A stretch of 64,000 nucleotides of DNA from Chionis minor (lineage: Eukaryota > Chordata > Aves > Charadriiformes > Chionididae). A program made the translations under genes and the position numbers. The DNA lies in the NCBI GenBank assembly GCA_013398295.1, contig VZSF01017903.1, forward strand, positions 2,426,706-2,490,705, in the 5' to 3' direction. Positions 24,595 through 38,216 of this stretch are shown here, piece by piece. The notes below the pieces were generated by a model. That model did no database searches, was not told the origin of the DNA, and saw only the letters and a list, made by a program, of their open reading frames with translations. The stretch's first letter is position 1; each line of letters opens with the position of its first letter.

Positions 24595-26819
24595 GTTTTA
24601 GTTAGATGAGGCAGAGAGAAGAGCAAAGGAGTCATTATCACCAGATGATGTAACAGGATTTTTTTGGGTGGATTTTAAAGTAATTGTAAACAAATTAATA
24701 TATCAGGTAATTTTATGAGTGGGTCTGGACTGATTTATCAAACTGTTAGTTCTTCCTACCTTTGATAAGTGCCTTCTGTGAAAATCTCAGGATTCATCTG
24801 TTGGTTCTTGCTGGCTACAGATGACTTCAACAGAACGAACATGAACGTACAGAAAATACCTATGTCTGCTCTGCAAACAGAATCAAGCAAAAAAATGTAT
24901 CTCAAAGTAATAGAGTAGAGAGGATTTATCTAGGCAGCCATTCACTGAGCCTAGGACTTTTCCGCAACTCTCTTACATCTTATGACAAAACAAAGATATT
25001 TATTCATTATGTAAATTGCTGGGGCATAAGAAGGAAATCATCAAGGTGGAAACATGCATTCACCATATCGGCTTTTAGTCACAAATGAAAGGAGGATATC
25101 AATACTTTTTTAGGGTAACATATTAATTTACTAAAATAAATTTGGAAATTGATGCAAAAGGTCAACCAAAGCAGTAACAGGCCTGCTTGGCCTGCAGGCC
25201 TCTACTTCCCATGTCCTGTACTAATTCTTCTTTAAGTACCATGGTCCTCCTCCAGCAAAGCAGTCAAGTGCATGCGTAAGTCCATCCGTATCCAGCAAGT
25301 GTAAACACGTGCTTCATGCACTGTCTTAATTGCTTAATCAAGCTCCCTATATTGTGAGGCACAGCCATACAACCACAAACCAGATGGGAGATATTTTTAT
25401 CAGCTAGTCCATAGGATTAAAGGAGCACGGTCATTGAACATTGTTGTCCTTTTAAAACCTAATATCAGGATATAACGCCATCCATGCACCATCCCCATGG
25501 TGTGATAATTCAGGCAGCAACCACTGTCATAAACTCAGGCTCTATCTTACCTTTTTATTTTCTGATATCAACAACCTGCATGAGCTTGCTTGATGGACAT
25601 AAACACACATTGTTAATGATTTTGGGAGAGCTTCTATCAAAGAGTGTTGAAACAGTTATTCAAGTTTAGAATCAGTCATTGCATAAAATACAGGAATAGT
25701 CAGTTCTTTTTAGAGTCATTAGTTTTGTGGGTGATTTTAGCATTGAAGTACTATGAATTGGTGTAGTGTCACTCTCATAAGAGACTAGTACAGTATTATT
25801 ATTATTTTCAAATGACAGGAAAAAGTCTGAGTCTATTCGAGCTATGTTTTGGATGCTGTTTGTAAAGCATGTCATAGCAACAGAGATTATAATCTGTTTT
25901 CCTTAGTTTTATATCATGAAGCACTTAAAATTATGTATTAGTCTAGTGCTCCTGTGGGTTCTATATCAAATCCAAAATAATTGTGGTTTTGCAATCTTTT
26001 CCACTACAGGCTTCTGGTACTCGTTGTCTGATTATGCTGTGATCAGTGCTTCCACTCCACACATTAAAAATCCTTGATTATAATTGAAAGCTGCTATATT
26101 CGGCCAGGTACTTGCCTGATCATAAATGACAGCCTGAATTGTACAGCATCATCATCAAAATGTATAATTCTGAGCATTGACAAATATTTTATCATCAGGT
26201 TTAGTGCCAAAATTAACAGCAGTGAAATAGTTAAGAATCCTGGTATTTAAGCAGTCAGAATTGGCTTTTCAGTTAACAACCCAATAAGACGGAGGGTGCA
26301 AGTTCACTGTTTTCCTAGTCTCATTGTTTCTTTCCACTGGCTGCAGACTCAGCAAGACAAATGTGCATTAGTTTATATTGTCAAGGCTATCTTTGCAAGC
26401 AGATGGGCTGGAAATCTAATTAAAAAGCCCAAAAGCTTTGATTCTGGCAAAAAATAACAAAATCAGTGGGACGACCCTAAATCCTCTGAATTAAATGGAT
26501 GTTCTATGTCAATGCATTTCTATTGTCCCACTTTATAAATAAAATATGAAAGGCTCTACTTTCACGTAGACCCATAAATGTGTTCACTTATGAGTTTAAT
26601 AAAGCATGTGTATTCAGTACAATTAGATAAGCATATGTATAGAGCAGTAAGTGCTCCCTATATAAAATCAGCACACTTGTAACAGAGACTGTACCCCAAC
26701 ACAGATAAATAAGCACATGCTTAGATTATTAAGTGATCTCCCTTAAGCTTTGTGAATTAACCATGAATTAGCTATGACTATTTGCAATTTGCAGTTCTCT
26801 TGCAATTAGGTATCCTACC

Positions 26820-27030
26820 TGTGTCTAAAAATGGGGTAAACATAATACATTCATTGGAAGAATGCATTAGCCTCAATAAAGAAAGGAATTGTAACACTGA
26901 TTTTACAGGTGAAAATAAAAAAAATGGAGGTAGAGTTGAGATATAACACAGAAACACAAGCAGGAGGCAAGCAACCCAACTAGGATTGCCTGATTCGGTC
27001 TCATCCACTGGACTGCATTGCTCCAGCCAG
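26820..27030 (-). repeat. MIR-like (CORE-SINE) ancient SINE
   Basis: Read on the minus strand, the order is CAGTCCAGTGGATGAGACC, GAATCAGGCAATCCTAG, TTGCCTCCTGCTTGTG, TATCTCAACTCTACCTCC, then TTTTCACCTGTAAAATC. This is the MIR order of head ('cactggactgggaatcaggagacc'), core ('tgctgtg') and tail ('ttcctcacctgtaaaatg'). It is strongly diverged. The 76-codon frame inside it is not a gene. Confidence 0.6.
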
Positions 27031-28770
27031 ACTTAAAAAATGAACAAACTGTGAAGCTATAATTAAAAGGAAGCCACTTACAGTTATTTGTGGTATCTCA
27101 GTATCAGAGTTATACATAGCAGGCTTTTCTTATACTGGGTGATGTGGCCAATGTGAGCATCGACTAGAGGTTTGCAGAATGACTGTGAAATGCCTTCTGT
27201 TGTTTCTCACCAGTGGTTGCCTTGGGGGGTGACTTTGGTGGTTCATCTGGCTACAGAAACCCACCCCATTAGACGCATTTCTACACAGGATGTTACATTG
27301 CATTAGTTTAACTCACAGGCAGGAAGCCCTGCAGTCTGGTGGAGTAGATGTGGCCTGTGACAGATCTTTGATGTATCTCTTCCAGACCAAATGAGCCATT
27401 CAGTATTAGGACAAATATCCTTACGTGAAGTGCTCTATGAATCAGCTCTGTGATTTTTATTACCATGGGCTGGCTGACATGTACAGAAAATTCTAAGAGT
27501 TTTCTGACTAGCAGATTCCTGTCGTTCCTATCCTGGCATACATTTGTCAATATAATTTTCGGGTCTGGCAGCAGGAAAAGCACCACCTGGGGTATGCAGT
27601 TCCTCATAAGAATAGGATGATGCACGTTCACATGTGGCACTTGTAGATGGCCTTGCCTGTGAAGTTTTATTGTGGTTTTGATAGAGAAGCAATATAGCTG
27701 ATAGGTGAAAGGGAGCAGGCAGTTGAAACCAGGCAATTACTTTTCGGACCATTTATCTGAACCTGCTTTAGTTGATGAAACAGTTGTTCTGAGTTTTTCC
27801 AATTAGTGGTGATTGATGGGAAGAGGTACTGATGGAGAACTGAAATTATTAGTGGTTGTGATGGGAATTCAGGTTCATAAGGGAAGCAACCTTAAAACTG
27901 TGTTGGCACAACACCAATATGCGAGTTCCCATCAGGGTGGGAGAGTGCCTTCATGTGATGTACTGGAAAACCGAGGGGACTGCACACAGGCATCTAGGGA
28001 GCTCAATCTTCTACAAAGGTGAGAGCATCTGACGCTGGAGAAAAACCTCATGTACTCTTGGGAAGACAAGCAGAGTGTTAGCTCAGAGTCTCAGTTGAGA
28101 TCTGCATGGTTATTGCCAATTTTTTGTTCCATTATTCAAGTGTTGAATTCATCTTTGTTCTCCAGAAGCTTTTTGGATCCAACTTTCTCACTCTGGGCAT
28201 CAACGGTATCTTTTGGGTCTAGGGAATAGAACTCTTTGAAATACTGAGTTACCAACTTGCTTGAGCTCGGTCAGGATCAATGATTTTGATCTATCACACA
28301 TTTACATCTCCACACAAATACTAAGGGATACCTCACTTCAAGTAGCTCCATTTGCGAGGCTTAGTCCCCCTTGCTAGACAGAGTAAGAGAAAGTGGCCTG
28401 GCTAGGAGACAGATTCAGAAAAACTGGACGTGAGCTAGATGTTTTGAAGCTGGATTGTGCACATCAGTATCTACTGTCTCTTGAGGACTCAGAATAAAGG
28501 AGTTTTTCTCCTCTCAGTGCCATCACAGTAGTTATTTGAAAAAATGAGTAAAGTCTGCTGTGTAAAGGACTACACAAAAATTGATTTTACAAGTGTATCT
28601 TGTAACATAGGTTGATTCCGTAGCTTCAGAGCAAGCCCTTCTGGATGTAACACCACAGGCAGTCCTTCACCCAGCCTGGCATGGCAGGAAGTCTCTATCT
28701 GATAAACGAACTATTCTGGGTAAATCATTGTGCCTACAAAGACCTGCTTTGTTTCTATATGGGTGGAGCT

Positions 28771-28795
28771 CCCCCCCCCCCCAAAAAAAAAAAAA
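28771..28795 (+). repeat. Homopolymer pair C12 then A13
   Basis: Twelve consecutive C are followed directly by thirteen A. Such junctions are prone to slippage and to assembly error. Confidence 0.95.
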
Positions 28796-29259
28796 GAAGA
28801 GTACCACTGATTTATTAGTCATGGTCAGTTCCCATTGCCCAGCCTGGGGAAAATGGAGGCATCAGCCTTTAAATTGTACGCTTCTAAAGAGCACCTCAAT
28901 TTTCACATAGTGTCTTGGCAAAACAGACTCATTGCAGGGACCACGGAGTATTTCTGGGGTGTAGCACTCAACCTTTCCTCCTAACAGATGCACTTGACAC
29001 CAGTGTGACCTTAAATAAAACAAGTGTGTGGACTCTGGCCAAAATCTTGTAAGCCTCAAAGAATGGTTATATCGCTTCTGCTTAGGAGATAAAAAGTGCA
29101 AAGCAAATCTCATGCCGAACTCTGCACTGCAAATCAGCAGAAGCTAAGTTACTTATTTGTGGAAGAATCTGCTATTTTGACATGCAGATTTTTAAATGAG
29201 GAAAAATTCAAAAACTTTAGAAATTTCTCACCAAAGATACCTTTAAAATGTTGTGTTAA

Positions 29260-30091
29260 TGTCCTGGTTTGAGGTAAAACAGGACCAATTTTGTTCCGTA
29301 ACTCTGCTTTCTAACTAGGCCTCTTCTAACTGCTGAAATTAACAGCATATTGTGCAGAAAACTGCTCTTTCTCAGAGTGATAAGACCCATGTTTATAGCT
29401 GATGCCAAGGCACGGTATGCAGAGAGGCCCTTGCTTAGACTTACTGCGATAATGACCAAGGCCAGACACCTTGTTATTTGCCCTGTTGGAGGGCTGGAAG
29501 CAGAGAGGCGTTGAGGGGTCCCATCTGTGGGGAGGGGCAGACAGCACAGGTGACCCAAAACTGACCAGTGTATTCCATCCCATCTGCATCATGCTTAGTA
29601 TAAAAGCCGAGGGATCAAAGGCTCAGCGTTTCCATTCCGTTGTTCCGTGGTTCCGTGGTTCCGTTGTTTCAGTTGTTCCGGTTTTATCCGTTTCCCGTTT
29701 TACGGCTTCACCTTCTTCTCCGACTTGCTTGGGCTTTTGCTCTTGCTGGGACTCTTGCTTTCCTTCTTCAATGGCCAGCGTCCGAGGAGGACTCCATCGG
29801 TTCGTCTGCCTTTGATCCTGACCCGTGTGTTCCTGGATCCAGTTCCCTTCCGTCGCTGAGTCCGGTCTGGGACTTCCCTGCCTGCTGGTGACGTGATTGT
29901 CATCCTGGGAGCTTGATACGGTTTTGTATATATTTCATTATTTTCTTTTGTTATTTTATTCTTTATATTTCATTAAAGTAGTTTAGTTCTTACTAAACTA
30001 GTCTCTCTTCTTCTCTCTCTCCTGCTCGGCAGGAGAGAGGGAACATCTGTCGCTCGGCTTGCTTGGGCCGATCCGGCCCAAACCCACAACA
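29260..30091 (+). mobile_element. Endogenous retrovirus solo LTR (832 bp)
   Basis: The element begins TGTCCTGGTTTGAGG and ends AACCCACAACA, giving the TG...CA termini of an LTR. The flanks are GTTAA (29255-29259) and GTTGA (30092-30096), a 5-bp target duplication with one mismatch. A TATA box (AGTATAAAAGCC, TATAAAA at 29599-29605) marks the U3 promoter. A tandem TTCCGTGG-type run follows at about 29636-29685, and a CATTAAAG possible polyadenylation signal lies near 29970. Near the 3' end a perfect 11-bp hairpin stem occurs (30015-30025 with 30029-30039, loop TCG). No gag, pol or env sequence lies on either side, so this is a solo LTR left by recombination. The style resembles avian ERVL-type LTRs, but the family name is not verified. 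Confidence 0.85.
29599..29605 (+). promoter_or_regulatory. TATA box of the solo LTR
   Basis: TATAAAA within TTAGTATAAAAGCCGAGG is well placed in the LTR to be the U3 core promoter, with transcription expected about 30 bp downstream near 29630. Its activity in this genome is unknown. It points in the same direction as KALRN. Confidence 0.6.
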
Positions 30092-33000
30092 GTTGATCAA
30101 AATATTTTGTTCTGATAAAATTCAAAGTTTTTGTTCTTTTTTTTATGTTGTCTGATCAAAAAATAGGAACAAATCAAAAAAAAGAGATTTCATCTGAAAA
30201 GGCCTAAGCCAAATATTTTGCTGTTATAAAAGCCTTTTTTCAGTTTTTAGTTCAGTATACATTTTCACGAGAACCTGCACTCATCATGAAACATCTTATT
30301 TTGAATTAATGTGTAATTTCTCATCCCCTTTTAGTTCCTTATTTTAATTACAGCTGTTCTGTGCATGGATGTACATTGCTCCCCTGTACTGCCAGGAGCA
30401 GCATATGAAAACTGACGAGTGCTTACTGCAAGAAATGTCAATACTACTTAGAAAAAGTGATTTTGGCATCTTTGAAGAGTGTTTTTTCCTATCTTCATCT
30501 ACAAGCCCACTTGAGCCCTGGATCAAGTGTGCTAGTCCCAGAGCAGTTGTACCTGCTTACATCAGGACTGAATTTGGCATGGTGTCTGCCTCCGGACATA
30601 TAATGGATTTCACCAGGTGCTGCTGTCTGTTGTCGAAACCCACATTAATCATTCTTTGCCTGAGCCGAACATGTTGGCAGGCTTATTTATGCTATAAAAG
30701 GTCTTTCTACTATGGGTAACTGCCTCCCACAATGCATTTCAGTGAAATACATGTATTTGCAAACTGGAGACTTCCCGTTCTGGGATGACTGTGTTTTACT
30801 ATGATGACTGGAATTCCTGGAGCAGTTCACCATGCTCCATTCACTCCCTTTTTAAGCAACTGATGCCTTGAACTGATAAATCAGGACCCCAAGTCTAAGA
30901 GCCCCAAGCAGGCATTGTCCAGATGAAAATCTGACAGTGCTGACTGTAGACTAAACTTGATAGCAGCTTCATGTGAAATGGACCTCATGGTCTCCTTGCC
31001 TGAACTACAGAACATGCTTAAAGTGCAATCAAAAACATATACCTCTTTTTTAAATCTTACTAGTTCGTCTGTGCTAAGCGCGACCATATATATTTATTTC
31101 TTACCTGGAATCCAATGGATTTGAATCTCCAAACATATTCTAAATAGCCTCTGCTCATCCAAACCTTTTCAAGAATAGTGTGTTTATATTTCAACACAAC
31201 TCTAATATTTATTTTTTCCAGCAAATGTCAATAACGTATAATTTTCATTTAGTAAAGCATTTTTGTTTTGTTTCTGCTAAATCATCTCAAATACAAGACT
31301 TTAAATGCTCAAGAGATAGTTGAATGGTACTTACTGTTCAAATATTTCTTTGTTGTAGTAACAAATCTTTAAATGTAGCCCTGCTTCAACAAAAACAAAG
31401 CCCTGATTAATTTCATGTTTATCTCAGCAGCTGTTTCAAGGAAGACCTTGCCAGATATTGATCCAAATATAGTAGATGTGCAACAACAAAAGGGGAAGAG
31501 GGTAAATGGGTTTATATGAAGGCATCATTTACAAGCAGAAACTTAATAGGAATGTGAAAAATTATAATATTCGTTCTCCAGATTTGGCTTTAATAGCTGC
31601 AATCATACATTCTTGGACACAGCTGTGTTTTGTATCTTTGCTATTTGAATGAAGACAGGAAGCTTCTCAAATAGTGTTTATTTGCTCAATTAAATAGGAG
31701 GACAAATGCCTGCAGAGCTCTGGGTCCCAGTTGTGTTCTGGGGTGAAATGATGTAGATCAGGATTTTCACCTGGGTAGACGACAGCACAACACAACCGTG
31801 CTGAATCCTGACAGAAATACCATCTGGGATCTGCACCTCTCACAACAACTCTCAGGAGCGCACAGGATCATGGTTATGTATTGGGAAAAGGTTTTCATAC
31901 ACCTAGCTGGTGTCTGAGTTCTTTCTAGCTTACACCATTTTACAACACAATTGCTTTGACTTCAGAGCCATTTTTCGAGTTAAAATTGAATAGCAAAATA
32001 AGTTAGTTGCTTGAGAATAGCAGGAGCACCCGTTCTGGCACCAGTTAGCTTCTGCCAAAATATTTGGATTTTTTTCTGTCTTTCTGTTCCCTCCTGTTGA
32101 CATGGGGCCAGAGGCGGGGTTGAATATGGACATTGTGCAGCCCTTGCATCTGCATTCTTGTGCCGTTCGCAATCACACCTCATGTCCCCTAAGAGCAGTG
32201 GCTGGAAACCAGAGACAGGAGGTTTGTCTCTGACCGGACCTCGCTGGCTCCAAGTCTTTTTACAACACGTCACTGAAATTTCTCTAGATCACTGCTTTAT
32301 GTCCAGCTCCAGCCAGTGTGAAACTGGCTTAGTTTTCTTTCTTTCTCTTTTTAAAAAAGAAAAGTGAGAATGAGTGATTCCTTTTCAGTGCTGAAAGAGA
32401 AGAATCTAATTTAGGTCACAAAAAAGAAGAAAGGATTAATTGGAAATGGAGGCTGGATGACTCTTTCTCCTGTAATTACAGAAAAGCATAGTGAAATGAA
32501 GTTAGAAAACATAAGAAGGAAAATTTAGGATAAAGTCTGCCTACCTACAGTCTTTTAGGTAGCTGAAGTTCTCTGGTGGGAACTTTCTGTGAATTATTAT
32601 TCCCGAGCAATGGTGCTCTTGGATGTGCATCACTAACTTCCTCCGCTGGTCACTGATAAACCAACACGTGAGGGAGATGTGAGGATTAGCAGTCACAGGT
32701 GTCCTGGGATCTTTGAGAAGACTAAGTGCCCCATCACACCGAAGAGCCACGGTCTCTAGGGGATGTGGGTGACAACTCAGACTGACGTTGTAGTTCAGGA
32801 ACATACCTGGTAATTAGGGTAATGAGCAAGGTACGTTTTGCTGAGACGTATTAAATGGAGTAAGGTATTTTAATAAATAATGCTGACAGTGCTTAATAAA
32901 TTGACATGCTTGACATAAAATAAAAATGCTTGACAAACAATTTTATTAGGAAGGACTTTATCTGATCCTCTAAATGTATTGGAAAGTATATTATGAATAT

Positions 33001-35429
33001 GGATGACTGACTATTTCTATTGATGAGATGATCTTCAGGCTCAACATGATAGTGTAGAACCAAAGTATAAAAGTCAGTAAGTGATGCTGATTATAAACCT
33101 TCTATCTAGCTTTATTTTCAAGTCGAGTAAACAAACTGCAGACAACTTCAATAAAAAACAACAACAGATAAAAAATATTAAGACGTAAGTTACTGAAGTG
33201 ATCCTTGGCACATTTTGATATGGAAACTAGGCAGGGGAGTTAGTTTGGCCTCAATATGAAACGAGACCTTTGGGATAACAGTCTGTGCTTGGAGGCTTTC
33301 ACATACCCATTTTTCTCCTTTTCCTCTCCCTTTTCCACCCTCAGCTTGCAAATCAATTGTCTGACTACAGCCACATTTGTCAAAGGCATGGTGAGCTCAA
33401 AAATAATTAAGTTCCTGCAGATTTTGTGCTTACAAACTGATGCTTGTAGAGCTACTTGTTATGCTGAGAGTGTCTCCTGACAAGGTTACACTGACCCTCC
33501 TTAAAGGAGATCTTGCTTTCACTGTTAACAAATCATATTTTGAATGAGATGCCATACATGTCAGATCTGCACTTTTAGTGGTCCAACAAGCATGCTAAAT
33601 GTGCTTCTTTGTCATTAACTTATGACTGCAAAATGGGAATGGAGATATTATGTTATTTCAGCTAATCAAGTGCTGAAGCTTCTAAAAGCCAGAAGCTTCT
33701 GCCAAACCGTAAGGATGAAAAATACACATAATCGATGATAGGTATTTGAAAGATTAATCAGAAAGCATGAAGTCCTTAAACTCATTTGGTACCCAGAAAG
33801 CCAGCTTTTGCCAAAGAAAATACAATTTAGACTGTGCCTGAATTAAAGAGGAAATTTGAGAAAATAACCTATGAAAGTACCCTAGAAACCAAAATAGAGG
33901 CATTTATTTTGATAAAATCACCACATCTGCTTCTGAGTTTGAATTTTATGCTTTTTTTTCAAAAAAATTCAGATCGTAAGTACTGTTTTCACAAATATTC
34001 TAGGGTATTTTTATTAAACTTAGAAGCTGGTCTTTGTCTTTGCTTAAAAGCAGTGTAACAACTGAAATGACTTATCAGCTATCAAATATTTTGTGCTCAC
34101 CGTTGCAAATCCAGTCCAGATGAGCACAGCCAAAAGGCTGATGGATTATTCAAATACCTTGATCTGAGCGTTTTCTCCAGTTTCTGGTCAAATATCAATA
34201 CCGGAAAAAGTTAAGCACGCAATCAACATTAATTGCCATCCTAAAATGATTACTTGTGCATAATAGATATGTGGATTGATGTAGCATCTTGAAAGCCAGG
34301 GAGAAGGTGTGTCTTGCTCCGACAGTGTGGAGGAAGCTTGATCGCTATTGATGTTTTTCCCAATCAATTGCTAAACTGGGAAGGGTTTGAGTTGATGCTT
34401 TTAAACAATAAATTTAATAAGCATGGCCAGACTATTCAATAGGAACCTAGGGTTATTTCCTCAATACATGTTGAGGTAACTGAAGAAAAATGACTGACTG
34501 TCAAAGATGACAAATGTTCACAAATTGCTGTCTCACCAGTTTATGAGTGCTTCATTATGTCTACACAAGGCCAGCCTTTTTAGGACCCTATCAATAGCTG
34601 TTAGTATTTGGATATTGCAACTTAAATTCTGGCCCTTTTTAGGTTCTTTTAACTAAATTGCCTATGAGGTGTCCCCACAGTTATGCAAACCTTTTGTACG
34701 TGTTCAATTGTGGTTTTGCAAACCATTATTATTTTTAATTCTTTGGATTTGCATCTGTAGTTTCCTGAAGAGTAATTTTTTGGAATTCATTCCAGACAGC
34801 TGAAGACTGTAGTATGAGTATAGGAACCTGGATACCTCCACAAGGCAGGCTTCTTAAACAAAGACAGCACAGCAGATGGTCCCTGCCATGAAGAGCTTAT
34901 AATCTAAATAATTTTCTTTTCTCTCTCTTCTTTCTCTAAGATATTAGTATCTGATTAGTATCTGGTTGCCTGCTTGTATCATATAAGTGCTCTCAAAGGC
35001 ACGCCTCTCCACAACACGCTCGGCAACTGAAAGTAGAAATAATGAGCGGACAGCTTTCTGGCTTGCAACATTTTAAACACTGTTAATAATAGTTTTTGAC
35101 AAGCAGGTTTAGAAATCAGGTGCTGATTTTGTGCAAAGAGTCAGACAAAGGCCTGTGGAATTTTCACTGTGCCGAGGAGATCAAATTCTGTAGATGAGTG
35201 TACAGACCCACAGGTCTTGTTACAGGTTAGTACCATTCATCTCATTAAAGAAAAAATCGCAAGCAGAGCCACTTCTGCAATTCTGTGAGCAAGACTCTTG
35301 AAACAGATTTGCTCAAAAGGAGAAATACCATCCATATGTACATTAGCTGCACCATATTTGAAAAGGGGTACCCATCTTTTCACTTACTTTTTTTTTTTAA
35401 ACAGGAACATACAAGTCTACGTGACCAGT

Positions 35430-35787
35430 CAAGGGGAGACCTTACTGTGGCCTTTCAGTACTTAAGGGGGCCTACAGGAAAGATGGGGACAAATTTTTAG
35501 CAGGGCCTGTTGCAATAGGACAAGAGGCAATGGCTTTAAACTAAAAGAGGATAAGTTTAGACTAGGTAGAAGGAAGACGTTTTTTACAATGAGGGTGGTG
35601 AAGCACTGGCACAGGTTGCCCAGAGAGATGGTAGATGGCCCATCCCTGGAAACCTTCAAGGTCAGGCTGGACAGGGCTCTGAGCAACTTGATCTAGTTGA
35701 AGATGTCCCTGCTTATTGCAGGGGGGTTGGACTAGATGACCTTTAAAGGTCCCTTCCAAACCAAACTATTCTATGACTCTATGATTC
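35430..35787 (+). repeat. CR1 LINE 3' fragment
   Basis: AAGGGGAGACCTTACTGTGG, TTTCAGTACTTAAGGGGGCC, TGGCACAGGTTGCCCAGAG and GGTTGGACTAGATGACC are followed by CTATTCTATGACTCTATGATT, which is the CR1 3' region and terminal repeat. The reading frame is interrupted. It appears to be the same subfamily as the inverted copy at 56999-57240. Confidence 0.93.
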
Positions 35788-36792
35788 AAGTAGGGAAATC
35801 CTCTTTCTAATTAAGAGCATTGTATTGAGTTTTGTATTGTTAGTGCAATAGTTGTTACTTGTCAATGTGTTTTGAACCTAAGAAATCCAGGCTTCTCTGC
35901 ACCTTCAAGGTCCAGGGAGGCTATAAACCTTCAGTAAACACAGGATTCAGCCCAGAGTTACAGCTCTTGGCTCCCTATCTGGAACGTCTATCTTACTACA
36001 GGCTGAGCTTCCAGTCATGGTGGTATCACCATCACATTACCTACATTCTATAGTTGGGCACAGGGTCAGATTTGGGGGTGTTTGGGTCTAAGACTTTAGT
36101 TCAGGTTCATAAATGAAGACTTCAGTTCCTCAGGACCTTCTTCTTATGCTTACTGCAACAGTTTTTTCTGCTATTGATCAGGAAGTACTAAATTAAGTTA
36201 TTGTTTTAGATCAGATTTGGTAAGTTGTCAGGTTGGCAGCAGCCATGGGGAGCTTGAATGAAGTTGATATTGGTTACGCCTTGCTGTGGTCGCATTGTAG
36301 GGGGTTTTAATTATTTATTTATACAAGAAAAGATAGATTGTACTTACCTGTTACTATGTCTGCTGTTGGGGCTCTCCGTGTGCCCATATGGCTCCTGGGT
36401 CTCTTTGTCAAGTGTTTGAAGAAAAATCAATCCTTGGAGAAGTCGGTTCAGTGTAACAGGGATCAGTGACTTGGCAGAAGTTACTGAAGACTCCATAAAG
36501 CTGTGCAATGAAAAACAAAACAAAACACAACCCTCCTTCTATTCATGCCTTATTGATTTGATTCTTTGTCTCAGCTTTCGTTCCAAAGGGCAAGAGGCAA
36601 GTAGCACCACCAACAAAGCTTCTTTTACAGCCTTTTTTGGCATTAGTTATGGAAGGATCAGATGTCAGACCTTTCAGCAGTAGGTAAAAGGAGAATAAAG
36701 AGGTCTATATTCGTGACAGTGTTTGGAAATGCCTGGTCTCCTTAGTTTTTCTTTGCACTGAGTGGTGTATGCAGCGTGCTCTGGATGGGCCA

Positions 36793-36834
36793 ATAATGTT
36801 AAAGCAGAGGACCAAGCTTGTTGGCTTTGACTGC
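36793..36834 (-). repeat. 42-bp dispersed repeat, copy A
   Basis: AATGTTAAAGCAGAGGACC followed by AAGCTTGTTGGCTTTGACTG matches 38271-38312 at about 36 of 42 positions by hand count. Read on the minus strand, both copies translate in the same frame as related peptides (SQQAWSSALTLLAHP here), so they probably derive from one old repeat family, which I cannot name. The strand assignment is only a guess from that reading. Confidence 0.45.
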
Positions 36835-38216
36835 TCCTTCCTGGCACTAAGCTGAGACAGTTCAAGTTAGTGAAGACTCTTAACATGGTAAAATCCCCTT
36901 TGCCATGGGGTGGTTCATCTGTGCACAAATCTTTCTATATACTGGTAAGGTCACCAAGGACGTTTATTTTTCAGTTACATATGTTTATCCTGTGTACCTC
37001 CTATGAAGGATACCCCCATCCTTGTTCCAGCCCATAAACCTAGTTGTAAGCTTTACAGAGCTGTTCTCAGTGAGAGATGTAAGACATGGATCTCATTATC
37101 AGAAAGAGTGCTTTAAGGATTTAGAGTGGTATAGTGATAATCATCCTGCATGTTTGTGCACTGAGATATATGTGTGGAGGCTAAACAGTCTTACAATTTC
37201 TGCATTATAGCCATACTCAATAAAATCTGTTGTCAGCATTTTTCAGATTCATTCCAGTGATATCAAAACTTGCTATTTTAAATTACCTTTACATACGCCT
37301 TTATGTCTGCAATATTGATCCTTTTTATGTTGATGGCCAGTTTGCGGAAAGCCCAGGGGGCTATATTCATGTATTAAAAAGGATTTCTTGTTCTGTACCT
37401 CACTGTTGCGTTTATTATACAAAATATGTTTGTGTTCTGCCATGTTTCTCTTATTTCTCAACTGTTCTTTCTGTTTTCATCTTCCTTTCTTCTTTCTACA
37501 CTTCCTTTCTTCCAACAGCTTCTCCTTGTGTGGAGAAGGCTGTGACCTCCATTCCACCTTAAAAAAAATAAATAAAAAATTAGATCAGTAGGTAGGCCAT
37601 TCTGGCATTTTTAGTGCATCACCAATGAATTTTTACTCATTACCATACCTATAGTATTACTGGGGGTGGGGATTTTTACATTTTATGCAAGTGCTGGAGG
37701 CCTAAACCACAAACCATAGCTCTCAGAGTTCAACACCATGCATGGCAGATACGTTAGCCCATCAGTCAGAGGAGCAGACACTCCCCAGATCACATCAAAT
37801 GCTTGGACGCTGCAGGTGGAGGATGACACTTTTGAGTCATACACCTTTTTGTGAGTCCCTGGAAAAGCTATGCTGAAAGCTGTCTGGATTTGACTTGAAT
37901 CAACATGTCCCTTTATCCTTTCTCTTCGCTTCTGATGAAAAAGGGAAGGCATGTTTGCAAGCTAATGCTGCGGTGCTCTTGGTCCCCATGCATTGCCAAC
38001 AACCAAGCCAGAAAACCGTCTTGAACTTTTGAGAAGGGAGGAGCACAGGCTGGCGGAAAAGTGTGACTGCAGATTTGAAAAGATCCTGCAACATTTGGAA
38101 GATCAATCAGGAGGGAAGAGGGCCCAAATTTTAACAGGGCACATACTGAGTCACAAGGACCTTGCTTTCAGGGAATGATTGCCAGGCACTTTTCTGGAAA
38201 TGATACTTTTAAAAAG

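Noticed and set aside
29471..29903. Several overlapping ORFs on both strands near 29.5-29.9 kb
   Set aside because: All fall inside the solo LTR, which is non-coding. The repeated FRGSVV-like peptides come from the tandem TTCCGTGG units.
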